Source: a virus. From it: a stretch of 64,000 nt of DNA. Shown here in pieces: positions 25,901 to 34,403 of the stretch. Below the pieces are notes generated by a model, which saw only the letters and a list, made by a program, of their open reading frames with translations, was not told the DNA's origin and did not search any database. Location of the stretch: the IMG/VR virus record IMGVR_UViG_3300007770_000007, positions 1-64,000 of that record; one strand, given 5' to 3'. A program made the position numbers and the translations under genes. The first letter of the stretch is position 1. Every line of letters starts with the position of its first letter.

Positions 25901-28090
25901 GCCTCTCTGGGTCGGGATGCAGGCTTTCGTTCGTGGCTCATGGGGATCGTCAGTAAGTCCACGGTGGTCAAGGCGATCTTTGAGTGGGGTGAGCAAAAGC
26001 TGGACGGCCCAGCGGATCTTCCAGGAGGGTTGGTTCCCGAGGGCTACATCTGGAAGATGGGCGGTAGTTGGTACGCCAGCATTGGAGATGGTTTCCGGGT
26101 CCAGAAATACAGGAGCGAGCGCGAAGCTACCCGAGGGGTTCGGTTCTCGCGTGTGGCTCATACGCTTCTCCTGAAGCAAGCCACGAAGTCTGAAGCAGAG
26201 CGTGAAGAGGAAGAGGCCCAGCGACTTGTGCGTAAGTCCCCCAAGAAAAAGCCGCCTCGGGTGGACCTGGAACGCCGTCATGTCGAGGATTCGGATTCCG
26301 AAAGGGATCCCGATAAAGAGCAAGATCGGAAGGATACGTCCCACAACTTCAAGGACATCGCCGCCTCGATGGCCGCTCGGCGTGTAGCTTTTCGGTACAG
26401 GAAGGCCGAGGAGTTTACGGAGCAAGAGTGGAAGACGTATAAATCCAAGCACCCAGGGGCCAATAAGGACGACCACACGATCCGGTCAATAGGTGAGGAC
26501 GACGAGGATGGGGGTGCGTCCGAGGATACCTGGGAAGAACTTTCCTCTGATGAGCAAATGGATCTCTTGGCAGAGGGCGCAGGGACCGAGTTTGGGAAGA
26601 TTCAGGACGAATACCCCAACACCACGATCACTGAAGAAGACGTCCAGGACATGATGATGGAGCAAGCTGCGGAAGGGGTGGACCCTTTCAGCCCAGCAGC
26701 GGCCAAGGAACGCAAGGACCAGATCAAGAGCCAAGCGGCGATGGATTCGGCGTCCAACAACCTCGTCCTCCTTACCCAGTCTTTTGGAGGTGACGGGTCC
26801 GAGAAGGTTGAATCAGCCCTTCAAGGCTTGAAGGGTGATGACCGGGCAACATTCCTTGAATCATATGAGAAGGCGCAGGAAACCGCCAAGGCGCGGGACT
26901 CTGCGGTTCGAGGCGACCCTGCCGCCCGTAAAGAGTTGCTCACCCTTGCCGAAAGCCTTGATGCGGTTCTGGCCTCCATCAAGGACGGAAACCCAGGCGT
27001 GATGGGAGAGGTGCTGGCGCTATTCGAGTATGCCTCGAAGGTTCTGTTCAATCCTTCCCTCATAGACCCCGCCAACCCAGTCTCCGATAGCCAGGGTGTC
27101 GTGACGGGCGACGACCTCGCGAAGTCGAAAAAGCGCAGCGCAACTCATGCTGCGAATGCCTTTGAACGCTTCAAGGAGGCAAGCCCCGAGGAACGCGCCC
27201 ATTCCCGTGAAGCACTCGCCCAGCAGTTGGAGGGTCTTCCTGACGGGTCTGCCGCGAAGGTGGAGCTTCAAGGTGTTGTTTCAGGACTGCTTGCCGCGTC
27301 AGCTTTGCATGACGGGGAAGAGGCTACTGGCGTCGGACCTACGATGCAGCTTCTCGTCAAAGCACTCGATAAGGCTGGGGCAGCAGGTCCCGATGGGGCC
27401 TTGTTTGCACCGGTTGGGGGCGACCTTTCCACTCCAGAGGCGCAGGAGGGCATCCGGGCCGCCCTCACTGACGTGCTTGACGAAGACTGGGGAAGTTTGG
27501 TCGAGGAGGATGACCCCATCTTCCCTATCGCGGAGTTGTTGAGTGATGAATCCGCTGATTTGGGGATGGAGGATAAGCAGTTTCTTCGCACAATCATTGC
27601 TGATTATTTGACGGATGAAATCACGGTGGTGGAAGAGGCGACTCGCGAGGATCATCAAAAGGATGAGCCTACTACGGGCGACGTGAAGCAGAGCTTGAAG
27701 GAGCGCCGGAAGAAGGACAAGTCTCGGATGACGTCTGCCCTTCGGGATGCGAAAGGTCAGTTCTTGGACCAATCCGCTATTGACGAGGCGCAGGGTTCTG
27801 GGGCGAAGCAGGATGACGAAGACGCCGATACTTCTGCCGAGTCCGAGGGTGCAGGGTCGGAAGACACAGAAGAAAAGAAGGAGGAGGGTGCAGAGCGGAA
27901 GAAGGGATTCTTCGCCGCCCTTCTTGATGCCATCTTCCCTGATTCGAGAAAGGATAAATGGCAAGCCATCGTTGAAGGCGACGAGCCTGAATCTTCGACG
28001 GAAAAGACAGCCCTTGATCGTTATGATTTGCAGCCGTGGGACACTTCCAAACTTCCAACGGGAAACTCTGTCCCGTTAGATGCGCGGTAA
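22949..28090 (+). CDS. Giant multi-enzyme virion-region protein: nucleotidyltransferase, PAP2 phosphatase, topoisomerase IB
   Basis: 1713 residues from GTG 22949 (GGGAG upstream). Domain 1 (about 1-330) is a class II CCA-adding/poly(A)-polymerase-type nucleotidyltransferase: VVGGAVRN (46-53) with D62-I-D64, then RREFTFNTL and DPTRIIRTIKFAFKYG. Domain 2 (about 475-630) is a PAP2/haloperoxidase-fold phosphatase with the full set K527-x6-R534-P535, PSGH 562-565 and R598-x5-H604-x3-D608. A small SH3/KOW-like stretch (about 645-710) follows. Domain 3 (about 730-985) is topoisomerase IB: R806, K843 (GKSG), R903 (TAKDLR), H953 and Tyr962, with spacing like the poxvirus enzyme. The last 650 residues are acidic, coiled and low-complexity. 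It lies among virion genes, so it may be packaged. Confidence 0.88.
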   Translation: MAPRHPNPEAVATLKQAEMSTEASVALMKWLSRVTRKAGVAQHVYVVGGAVRNFLLEKPIKDIDMVVDSLALRGNRDAAWVAQQVARAIPAPTKVWTDSLMVSHITVEGPWSLDGHQMEGEEIEIVNARLEEYAVDPQTGEYTGHKPERVEPTTMEIDISRREFTFNTLMWTLLSLANGPDKAEIIDLTGCGLKDLKNREMRCPGDPDETFAQDPTRIIRTIKFAFKYGMKLPPDVKAAAIRQAKGLKRIPSKTQSILQKIVLDNPQYKKALDVMDRLGVNAVIKEIMLENKPFRSFMESHARKKGVAYMLDLMDVGIPVGAPISFLDAAQQKRFREVTSVMDRDAALDFLGMLRQTGSALGGATLALAQEHGYRQNEMRDFSPVLNRVVRDLLLEDPSLAASSSRLVQRVRRELPRQLPRRASSALVYGTPSDADRATMEAPTPIFPLAFEDFHLIPPPDQEETLEELQDLRELAEEQRPEAEEFIKESDGEILHLFDRLWRDHGVRVDKRWMREMVKQAKTHVAKLKWHFNRPRPYQVGDAIGQPFEALASETAHSPSYPSGHAIQAFLLGEASSRLDPEHAAEYFDLVDQIAWGRAQAGYHWPSDILYGVEVADHMADFMDVPEAWSPRVARIMERRASHALQRHRWAKTFTVNKGDPIWYGKYKNKRGIIDGFSTNEKGDVIITVEQVPNPTGRKQPKELKLFRVRPREVEEGKEASPRRVVAKYKSKKEVPKADGSGTTTVYEYGPRQVAQRHKEKAKRLEGLKASLSDLRGQVSEDMVSDDPETRLTALAVALLDKTYERVGNEKSADDRGHFGITTLRVSHLDLKDKKATFEYVGKSGVKQKKVVTDPQIIEVLKAAVDGKEGDERILCDGDDCQIRARHVNGYLKPFDITAKDLRGLHANEEMRVRLKDVRKKGESLPRGRKDRDKILKAEFKEALEAVAEAVGHQASTLRSQYLVPGLEDFYMKDGTVIDDLAKAASLGRDAGFRSWLMGIVSKSTVVKAIFEWGEQKLDGPADLPGGLVPEGYIWKMGGSWYASIGDGFRVQKYRSEREATRGVRFSRVAHTLLLKQATKSEAEREEEEAQRLVRKSPKKKPPRVDLERRHVEDSDSERDPDKEQDRKDTSHNFKDIAASMAARRVAFRYRKAEEFTEQEWKTYKSKHPGANKDDHTIRSIGEDDEDGGASEDTWEELSSDEQMDLLAEGAGTEFGKIQDEYPNTTITEEDVQDMMMEQAAEGVDPFSPAAAKERKDQIKSQAAMDSASNNLVLLTQSFGGDGSEKVESALQGLKGDDRATFLESYEKAQETAKARDSAVRGDPAARKELLTLAESLDAVLASIKDGNPGVMGEVLALFEYASKVLFNPSLIDPANPVSDSQGVVTGDDLAKSKKRSATHAANAFERFKEASPEERAHSREALAQQLEGLPDGSAAKVELQGVVSGLLAASALHDGEEATGVGPTMQLLVKALDKAGAAGPDGALFAPVGGDLSTPEAQEGIRAALTDVLDEDWGSLVEEDDPIFPIAELLSDESADLGMEDKQFLRTIIADYLTDEITVVEEATREDHQKDEPTTGDVKQSLKERRKKDKSRMTSALRDAKGQFLDQSAIDEAQGSGAKQDDEDADTSAESEGAGSEDTEEKKEEGAERKKGFFAALLDAIFPDSRKDKWQAIVEGDEPESSTEKTALDRYDLQPWDTSKLPTGNSVPLDAR

Positions 28091-28102
28091 CGTTCCTATA
28101 CC
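28085..28102 (+). promoter_or_regulatory. 18-base repeated motif, candidate late promoter (copy 2)
   Basis: CGGTAACGTTCCTATACC overlaps the stop codon of the 1713-residue gene and lies 84 bases before the ATG at 28187. It is nearly identical to the copy at 53911. Confidence 0.6.
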
Positions 28103-28144
28103 TTCACCCTATGAGCGAGACTTGTGCTCGTGGAATCCCTGTCC

Positions 28145-28170
28145 TTACAGGACCCCCTTACAGGACCCCC
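28145..28170 (+). repeat. Tandem 13-base direct repeat in a 5' leader
   Basis: TTACAGGACCCCC occurs twice head to tail (28145-28157, 28158-28170). A degenerate third unit (TTACTGGAGA) provides the ribosome binding site of the gene at 28187. Confidence 0.85.
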
Positions 28171-28186
28171 TTACTGGAGAATCGTC

Positions 28187-29248
28187 ATGGCCGACAACCT
28201 TACCCGGAGCGGGGCACGGGCCTTCACCGAGACCCTTGACCGTATCGCTACCGCCGTTCAACACAATGCAGCCCTTTTGGGCCTCCCCTCGAACATTGCC
28301 ACCGACTTCGCCTTCCGCTGCGATTTGGTTAGCGATGCGGTGGAGAAGCAAGCGGCGGCCAACTTCCCTTTGAAGCAAGCTGACTTCAACGCCGATGAGA
28401 TTGGCGAAGAGGTTCCGGGTCCTTTGGTTGATGATCCTCCCAATGCACAGATCGATGAACACTTCACCCAAGAGAAGTTCCACGAGCTTACCGAGATGGC
28501 AGACGCCGAAGAAGCCGCCGACAAGCTGGCTTCTCTGATGGAAGAGGCAGACCGCGTGATGGAAGCCGCGATGCCCACCATCAACGTCCAAGGATTCCGG
28601 GGCTTTACGGATCAGGTTCGCCGTTTAGACGAACTCTCCACCGAAATCGAGATGCTTGAAGCAGAGCTTGAGGCCGCCACCAGCGGCCTTTTGTCGCGCA
28701 AGAAGGATCTCGACAAGGAGATGAAGGCCGCCGTTGAGGTTCTCAAGAAAGACTACAAGGAGAATCTTTCGGCACAGGGCAACGTCATCATCGAGCGCAA
28801 GACCGCTCTGGTGGACGCCCAGGCAAGGTTGGCAGTCGTTGCTCGCAGGCGCACTCCGCAGAAGGTCCGGGATGAACTCCTGGCCGCTCTTGCCGAGGAG
28901 TACGGTGAGAGTATTCGTCAGCGCCTTCCTGAACTGGAGAACGCACTGCGCGAAGAAAAGAAGACTATGGCTGTCGCCTTCAAGGGATTCGAGCTTGAGA
29001 TGCGTACCGCGTCCGTTGCTGACAAGAACGCTGGTGTCCTCGACAAGCTGGTTCGCTTCCGCGAATGGCTCGTTGGTGGCCTGAAGCGCATTGTCGGTAT
29101 GGCAGAGCAGGCCACTCGTCTTTTCAAGGGCGTGGGCCGCAAGATGGAGAAGGACACCTCCATGTTCCTGCGGGAACTCGACCAGTTCGAGTCCGAGATG
29201 GGCAAGGCTGCCACCGAAGTCCACGGTTTCGATTTCTTTTCCGAGTAG
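28187..29248 (+). CDS. Coiled-coil virion-region protein, 353 aa
   Basis: ATG 28187 follows CTGGAGAATCGTC. Residues about 140-290 form a long charged coiled coil (LDELSTEIEMLEAELEAATS, KDLDKEMKAAVEVLKKDY). The N-terminal part is helical with an acidic stretch near 80. Near 310 there is a hydrophobic WLVGGLKRIVGMAE helix. Such proteins occur near scaffold and protease genes in phages; a core or internal head role is a guess. Confidence 0.65.
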   Translation: MADNLTRSGARAFTETLDRIATAVQHNAALLGLPSNIATDFAFRCDLVSDAVEKQAAANFPLKQADFNADEIGEEVPGPLVDDPPNAQIDEHFTQEKFHELTEMADAEEAADKLASLMEEADRVMEAAMPTINVQGFRGFTDQVRRLDELSTEIEMLEAELEAATSGLLSRKKDLDKEMKAAVEVLKKDYKENLSAQGNVIIERKTALVDAQARLAVVARRRTPQKVRDELLAALAEEYGESIRQRLPELENALREEKKTMAVAFKGFELEMRTASVADKNAGVLDKLVRFREWLVGGLKRIVGMAEQATRLFKGVGRKMEKDTSMFLRELDQFESEMGKAATEVHGFDFFSE

Positions 29249-29257
29249 GAGTCTCCG

Positions 29258-29824
29258 TTGAAGACCGGCACTAACAACGTCAACTGGCAAGAGAGAGCCA
29301 CAGAGTTCTCTGTCGGTGATCTCGTGGGAATCTTCGGAGCCTACGAGTCTCAAGCAGGCCGCGTAACAGCGGTCTGGCCTGCTATTGGCATGATTGATGT
29401 TGAAATGCCTAACGGCAACAAGCGGTTCCCTGCGGAAGACCTCCAGCGTTACGACGGCAACGGTAACGCAGCCCCGCCTACCACAGACTCTGCTCCGGGA
29501 GGCCAGCCTACGGTTTCGGTTCCAGGAGGCCCTTACGGTAAGAGCGCGTCTGCTGAAAGAGTTGCTGAAGCAGCCGTGCGTAGAGCTTTGTACTGGGCAT
29601 CCACGGATCGTAAGTACAAGTTGACCCGCTCTGAAAAAGACGGTGGGGCTATCGGTTGTCCCAAGTGCAAGGAAGGCTCCCTCAAGCGAGCAATCTACAA
29701 GCGTAGGGACGGTGCCAGCGAGCGCCTGATGGGATGTCCTGGGTGCATGTTTCTCATCAAGGAACTCGATATTGTGAACTTCCTTGGGGATAACGCTGAA
29801 CTTGAAGTCGGAGAGGAGGGTTAG
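29258..29824 (+). CDS. Zinc-ribbon protein with SH3-like N-terminus
   Basis: 188 residues from TTG 29258 with TAGGAG six bases upstream. Residues about 18-65 (FSVGDLVGIFGAYESQAGRV, MIDVEMPNGNKRFPAEDLQ) look like an SH3/KOW-type barrel. A Gly/Pro/Ser linker follows. Residues about 133-168 hold CPKC and CPGC pairs separated by 24 residues, a typical zinc ribbon. The linker contains AERVAEAAVRRALYWA, similar to the RVAxR peptides elsewhere. Situated directly before the prohead protease. Confidence 0.68.
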   Translation: MKTGTNNVNWQERATEFSVGDLVGIFGAYESQAGRVTAVWPAIGMIDVEMPNGNKRFPAEDLQRYDGNGNAAPPTTDSAPGGQPTVSVPGGPYGKSASAERVAEAAVRRALYWASTDRKYKLTRSEKDGGAIGCPKCKEGSLKRAIYKRRDGASERLMGCPGCMFLIKELDIVNFLGDNAELEVGEEG

Positions 29825-29826
29825 AC

Positions 29827-31239
29827 ATGGCTTTTGCCAAGTACGCCAAGGCGATGGTCCTCCATCCTCGTGTCAATGCTGCCTCTTGGGGCGGTATGCA
29901 GCGTACTGCGTCTTCTACCCCCACCCGCGACCTCTCCGCGCAAGCCACCACGATTCTCGGCACTCCTTTTAGCCCGGACCAGTACCTCCTTACCCACTGC
30001 ACTATTGTGGGATCGGTTGAGGTAGAGAAGGTAGCGGGCGCGAAACTCGGGAACGTCAAGATCGGCAGCCGTACCATCAACCGTAAGTACGCCGACTACT
30101 ACATCTCCCCTGAATCATCCGCGATGGTGAACAACAACGGGGATTCCTGGAGCCGGGATGTCTTGCTGAAGTCTTACCGGACTTTCATCGGCTCCCACAA
30201 CTTCCAGGAGCATGTCCAGATTGAGGAGCAGTCGAAGGGCCGCATCATTGATGCCGTAGCCCGTGACGTTGGCTCTTCGGTTTATATCGACATCCTCGTT
30301 GCCACTGACCGAAAGCACGCAGCACTTGTCCAGGACATTGAATCCGGCAAGATTGCAACGCTCTCTATGGGCTGCACCACGGATTTCACCATCTGCACGA
30401 AGTGCGGTCATGTTGCCGCTGATGAGACTGAACTTTGCGACCATATTCGGTATGCGAAGCTCAACACTTTCATGGATGGCGGCGGCAAGAAGCGCGTGAT
30501 TGCAGAGCTTTGCGGCCATCCCGACTACGATGAGACGGGTGGCGTGACGTTTATCGAGGCGTCTTGGGTAGCGACCCCGGCCTTTTCCGGCGCTGTCATG
30601 CGGAACATTTTGAGTCCTGCGGAGGCCACCTCCCAGACCCAGAAGTTGGAACAGGTCCTCTCCGCGCCCCCAGAGGCATGGTCGCAGGACGCGATTGCGA
30701 AGGCAGCCTCTACGGTACGCGCCTTTGGTTTTGGCGAGGATGATGAAAAGCCCGCCGAAGAGGCACCCGCTGATTCAGGGAAGCCTTTCACTGACATCGA
30801 AGACCAAATCTACGACATGGTGAAGAAGCGCGTTCAAGAGCGCCTTCAGAAAGACATGGCTGATTCCAACGTGGAAGAGCAACTGGATAACCCAGGTCCT
30901 CCGTCCACTTGGCCCAACGACACCCTTCAAAAAGAGGGCAAGCTCCACCAGTACAAGACTGCTATTCAGACGGTTGTGCGGGTGGCGTCCTCTGACGTAG
31001 CCCTCGTTGACGGGGTTGCTGCGGTCAATGATTCCTACGGAGTCAAAGTTGCACGGGACATTTACCGTGCGGTTTTGGCTGCGGGAACCCCTTCGAGCCA
31101 TCCTGACTTGAAGTCCTTTCTTGCTGCTCTTGGCTCCGCTACGGGTCGCAAGATGTCCTCTGCCGAAGTTCGGGTAGCAATCCGAGTCGGCTATCTGCTT
31201 TCCCGCCGGGCGAGCAAAACCACTCAATCCGTTACCTGA
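29827..31239 (+). CDS. Putative prohead protease with embedded Cys cluster
   Basis: 470 residues. SHNFQEHVQIEEQSKGRIID (about 123-142) followed by VQDIESGKIATLSMGC (about 168-183) fits the His and Ser arrangement of HK97/gp21-type head maturation proteases. Right after the Ser motif comes a Cys/His cluster (TICTKCGHVAADETELCDHI and later ELCGHP), probably a metal site inserted in the protease fold. ASWVATPAFSGA follows, as in other phage proteases. The C-terminal 200 residues are helical and end LLSRRASKTTQSVT. The scaffold gene is immediately downstream, the standard order. The catalytic residues are assigned by eye. Confidence 0.75.
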   Translation: MAFAKYAKAMVLHPRVNAASWGGMQRTASSTPTRDLSAQATTILGTPFSPDQYLLTHCTIVGSVEVEKVAGAKLGNVKIGSRTINRKYADYYISPESSAMVNNNGDSWSRDVLLKSYRTFIGSHNFQEHVQIEEQSKGRIIDAVARDVGSSVYIDILVATDRKHAALVQDIESGKIATLSMGCTTDFTICTKCGHVAADETELCDHIRYAKLNTFMDGGGKKRVIAELCGHPDYDETGGVTFIEASWVATPAFSGAVMRNILSPAEATSQTQKLEQVLSAPPEAWSQDAIAKAASTVRAFGFGEDDEKPAEEAPADSGKPFTDIEDQIYDMVKKRVQERLQKDMADSNVEEQLDNPGPPSTWPNDTLQKEGKLHQYKTAIQTVVRVASSDVALVDGVAAVNDSYGVKVARDIYRAVLAAGTPSSHPDLKSFLAALGSATGRKMSSAEVRVAIRVGYLLSRRASKTTQSVT

Positions 31240-31258
31240 ATACACAAGGAGAATAGTC

Positions 31259-32581
31259 ATGAGTCGCGAACGAATGACCTGGACCGATGACAAGCAGGCT
31301 TCTGAAGCCCCTGCAACCCCGTCCGACAGCGAGGGAGCCGCAAGCCCCGCCGCCAAGGAAGACCCCGCACCAGAGGCTTATGCCAAGGGCGACACTGAAG
31401 AGTGGGCCGAAGGCAAGGACGAGTCTCCTGTGGTGGAAAGCGAAGCACCTGCTGTGCCCAGCGAGAGGCAGGCTGCTGCCATGCTTGAGCGCAAGGCTGC
31501 CAAGTGCATCCGTCTTGCAACTGCCATGCTTGGTGATGGCGCTTCTGTAGAGGCCATCGAAGACCAAGCTCTCGCCTTTATGGATATGGACGACCGTGCC
31601 CTCCATTCTTCCCTTTCTCGCCTTGGCGAAGATGCAGAGAAGAAGAAAGAGGACGAGGAAGGCGCAGAGGCAGAGGCAGCAAAGACCATCCAAGAGGACA
31701 AGGAGCACGCTGCTGAAGCCAAGAAGGCCGATGATTCTGCTGACGAGGCCATCGACAAGGATGATGCCAAGGCTGCTGAAGAGGATCTCGCCAAGGAAGC
31801 TACCGACAAGGAAGCTGTCGAGAACCGTCTTGCCAAGATCGAGGAAGCCTTGAGCATCCTTGTGGGAAAGAAGGCCGAGGATGACAGCGGCGACGAGGCT
31901 ATGGACGACGACAAGAAGGCTTCGGGCCACTTGGACGAAGACGAAGCCATGCTCGAAGCCATGCTTGCCGAGGAAGGCATGATGGAGAAGCCCGAGGCTA
32001 TGGAAGACCCCGAGGCGATGCTTGAGGAGATGCTTGCTGAAGCAGAAGCCGAGGCTATGGCCGAGGAAGTTGCCGAGGCCATGTCCGCAGACCCCGGTGT
32101 TCCCGGTGAGGAAGCCCTCTACGAAGATGGCGAGTCGCATGATCCGGGCGACCATGATCCCGACGGCTTCGAGGAGTCGATGGTGGTGGACGAGGCTGTC
32201 ATGATGGCAGATCCGGTTGTCGATGATCCGATGGGCGTCATGGCTCGCGACCTGGACGAAAAGGATAGCGAGATGCTCGCAGTTCTCTTCGGCAAGCAGG
32301 CTGACGACGATGACGACGAGGACAAGGACGAAAAGGAAGACCACGACGAGGGTGCCATCAAGGATGATGAGGACCACATCGAGTCCCTTGAGGAAGACAA
32401 GGACGAGGAAGAAAAGGACCTCAAGAAAGAGGAAAAGAAGGCGGCCCGTAAGCCCCAGCCTAAGAAGGCCAGCAAGGGCGCGAAGCGTCTTGGCGGTGTC
32501 TCCAAGTCGGCAGGCAACGAGGTCGGCAACCTTTCCCAGCTTTGGGAGTCTGCTCCCGACGTGAGCCGGTTCTTCAACTAA
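31259..32581 (+). CDS. Acidic capsid scaffolding protein
   Basis: 440 residues dominated by Glu, Asp, Ala, Lys and Met, extremely acidic and helical. The only compositionally normal part is the C-terminus: a basic stretch (KPQPKKASKGAKRLGG) followed by LSQLWESAPDVSRFFN, a likely capsid-binding tip. Phage scaffold proteins co-assemble with the capsid protein and are removed by the protease, whose gene is just upstream. The start ATG has AAGGAGAATAGTC. A terminator-like hairpin follows the stop. A long open reading frame on the other strand is a by-product of the repetitive composition. Confidence 0.82.
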   Translation: MSRERMTWTDDKQASEAPATPSDSEGAASPAAKEDPAPEAYAKGDTEEWAEGKDESPVVESEAPAVPSERQAAAMLERKAAKCIRLATAMLGDGASVEAIEDQALAFMDMDDRALHSSLSRLGEDAEKKKEDEEGAEAEAAKTIQEDKEHAAEAKKADDSADEAIDKDDAKAAEEDLAKEATDKEAVENRLAKIEEALSILVGKKAEDDSGDEAMDDDKKASGHLDEDEAMLEAMLAEEGMMEKPEAMEDPEAMLEEMLAEAEAEAMAEEVAEAMSADPGVPGEEALYEDGESHDPGDHDPDGFEESMVVDEAVMMADPVVDDPMGVMARDLDEKDSEMLAVLFGKQADDDDDEDKDEKEDHDEGAIKDDEDHIESLEEDKDEEEKDLKKEEKKAARKPQPKKASKGAKRLGGVSKSAGNEVGNLSQLWESAPDVSRFFN

Positions 32582-32593
32582 TCCCAACCCTTT

Positions 32594-32629
32594 CCCCCAG
32601 GCGTGGAGGGCAACTTTCACGCCTGGGGG
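32594..32629 (+). terminator. Hairpin after scaffold gene
   Basis: A perfect 12-base inverted repeat, CCCCCAGGCGTG / CACGCCTGGGGG, with a 12-base loop, 13 bases after the scaffold stop. There is no good T-run after it, so it may be an attenuator or processing site between scaffold and capsid genes. Confidence 0.65.
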
Positions 32630-32793
32630 GTCCAAGGTTTCTCCCTAACGGGACAAAAGGGACCTTCGGTTCAATAGATACTTGATACACCGTCTTATAG
32701 TTAGACGGTTTGCGTCTGGACTTGAAGGCATACGGCCCGAGAGTCTTTCATCACACCCCTTCCTGTAAACAGGGAGCACAGTCAGGAGAAATC
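32630..32793 (+). promoter_or_regulatory. Leader region before decoration and capsid genes
   Basis: No gene. It contains CGGTTCAATAGATACT at 32667-32682, a shortened variant of the repeated promoter-like motif. A 7-base inverted repeat ACCGTCT/AGACGGT (32689-32709) follows just downstream, and CAGGAGAAATC is the ribosome binding site. A long structured leader of the capsid transcript is likely. Confidence 0.4.
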
Positions 32794-33459
32794 ATGCCTT
32801 TGCTTGGACAGGCCAGCGGTGGGTGGACAGAGTCATCTTCGGCACTTCGTATTCTCAACTTGGGAATCCGAAACTCCGTGGGCGTTCTTACGAACGACTC
32901 CTTCACCCAGACCAACCCGCCAGTAGTTACGGCCACTTCAACTATCAGTACCAATGTTGACACCAGTGTTCTTGGTGCCCTCTCTGGTAGTATCGCGTAC
33001 ACTCGACCCGATCAGGGCGTCAACTTCATCGGCCCCAACGCCGAAGGTGTTGGTGCTGCGAACGAACTGTTCGTCTTGCCCCTCGGACTCTTCATCAACG
33101 ACGCCGTAGGTAACGCCTATGAGAACACTCCCGGTCCTGCATCGGGCAAGGGTCCTTACGTCAGCGGTCAGGGAACTTATGCTTCCTCGCTGTTCGAGAC
33201 CCAGTTCTTGGCCGCCTCTGGTGGTGGTGGTGCTGCTGGTGATGCAATCACCTGGACTACTGGAATGCGTATGATCGCTTCCCGTAACGGCTACCTCATG
33301 CCTCTCTGGGACATTGTCAACGGTGGCACCTTCGCCAACGCTGGTAACAGTTCCGATGTCGAGCATGGCCACGCCGCTGGAACCGAAACGATGATGGGTG
33401 TCCTCAAGATGCCTGCTGATGCAACCCAACCAGAGATCGTTTTCGATCTCCGCGTCTGA
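32794..33459 (+). CDS. Putative capsid decoration or accessory head protein
   Basis: 221 residues from ATG 32794 (CAGGAGAAATC upstream). Gly/Ser/Thr/Asn-rich and beta-rich, with a cluster of small residues (SGGGGAAGDAITW). It sits 15 bases before the major capsid gene, after the scaffold, where decoration or stabilising proteins are often encoded. No specific fold recognised. An upstream in-frame start exists but lacks a binding site. Confidence 0.65.
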   Translation: MPLLGQASGGWTESSSALRILNLGIRNSVGVLTNDSFTQTNPPVVTATSTISTNVDTSVLGALSGSIAYTRPDQGVNFIGPNAEGVGAANELFVLPLGLFINDAVGNAYENTPGPASGKGPYVSGQGTYASSLFETQFLAASGGGGAAGDAITWTTGMRMIASRNGYLMPLWDIVNGGTFANAGNSSDVEHGHAAGTETMMGVLKMPADATQPEIVFDLRV

Positions 33460-33474
33460 TAAGGAGTACACACA

Positions 33475-34347
33475 ATGTCAGTTGCAAACTCTGTGAAGCA
33501 GAAGCTGATCAGCGACTACATCGGTACTCCCCAGGGACGTGCCAAGCTCGCTGCATCAATGACTCAACCCCTGCGGCTTCGTCGCGACTACATGGCAGTG
33601 GGTCGTAAGACCTTCCTTGTCGAGCAGTTGCCCGACGGTGCCCTGCCGATTTACGACAAAGATCCTGATGTTACGGCATATGTGGTCGGTGAAGAAGGTG
33701 AGAACATTCTTGCCATCACCAAGCCTCGCCGCGTCATCTTTCCTTTGTTCGAGATCGCGTCCAACCCGGAGATCCCCCTGACCCAGATCAAGGAGCGTCG
33801 TTTCGACCTCATTGAGCGGGCACAGGATCTCGCCCGTGCCCAGATTCAGGCTGCTGAAGATGAGCGCGTGTTCGCCGTCCTTGACGCTATCGCAACCACT
33901 GGTTTCGACAGCATCGCTGGTGGTACGAACCCCGACACCCCCGTTGTTGCACCGATTAGCGGAGCCGTCCTTGCTGACGCCTTCTCGCTCATCGAGCGCC
34001 ACGACCTCCGGGTTGCTCGCGTGTTCATGAACGCTCGCGACTACGCTGACCTGCGTAAGTTTGGCCGGGACATCTTGGACATCGAAACGCAGCGCGAACT
34101 GCTGAAGACCGGCCTTATGGGCACCCTCTGGGGCGCACAGGTCATCGTCAGCCGCCTTGTCCCCGTGGGCACGGTGTATGTTTGCTGCGAGCCAGAGATG
34201 TTTGGACGTATCCCCGTCCGTACCGAACTGACCGTTCTTTCCGCAGACGATCCGAAGGCTCGCACCATCGGCTTCTCCTGCTTCGAGAACCTGGGTCTTG
34301 GTGCCTACAACCCCCGTGGTTTGGCCCGACTGACCATCACTCGGTAG
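33475..34347 (+). CDS. Major capsid protein, HK97-like
   Basis: 290 residues, AAGGAGTACACACA upstream. The layout is that of a compact HK97-fold capsid protein: N-terminal helix, an E-loop-like stretch (RKTFLVEQLPDGALPIYDKD), a long spine helix (RFDLIERAQDLARAQIQAAEDERVF in pattern, about 107-131) and a P/A-domain core with MNARDYADLRKFG, LWGAQVIVSRLVPVGTVYV and the final FENLGLGAYNPRGLARLTI. Gene order protease, scaffold, accessory, capsid supports it. Strong terminator follows, consistent with high expression. Confidence 0.85.
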   Translation: MSVANSVKQKLISDYIGTPQGRAKLAASMTQPLRLRRDYMAVGRKTFLVEQLPDGALPIYDKDPDVTAYVVGEEGENILAITKPRRVIFPLFEIASNPEIPLTQIKERRFDLIERAQDLARAQIQAAEDERVFAVLDAIATTGFDSIAGGTNPDTPVVAPISGAVLADAFSLIERHDLRVARVFMNARDYADLRKFGRDILDIETQRELLKTGLMGTLWGAQVIVSRLVPVGTVYVCCEPEMFGRIPVRTELTVLSADDPKARTIGFSCFENLGLGAYNPRGLARLTITR

Positions 34348-34369
34348 CATTTAGCCGGTGACGGCTTCT

Positions 34370-34403
34370 GAAACCCCCGGTTGGTTCGCCAATCGGGGGT
34401 TTC
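34370..34403 (+). terminator. Terminator after major capsid gene
   Basis: A 15-base stem, GAAACCCCCGGTTGG / CCAATCGGGGGTTTC (one G-T wobble), closed by a TTCG tetraloop and followed by TTGCGTTT, 22 bases after the capsid stop. Confidence 0.85.

Noticed and set aside
31232-32635. Long minus-strand open frame opposite the scaffold gene
   Set aside because: It is the mirror of Glu/Asp/Ala codons; its Leu/Val/Phe-rich product has no binding site and the plus-strand gene fits the head operon.
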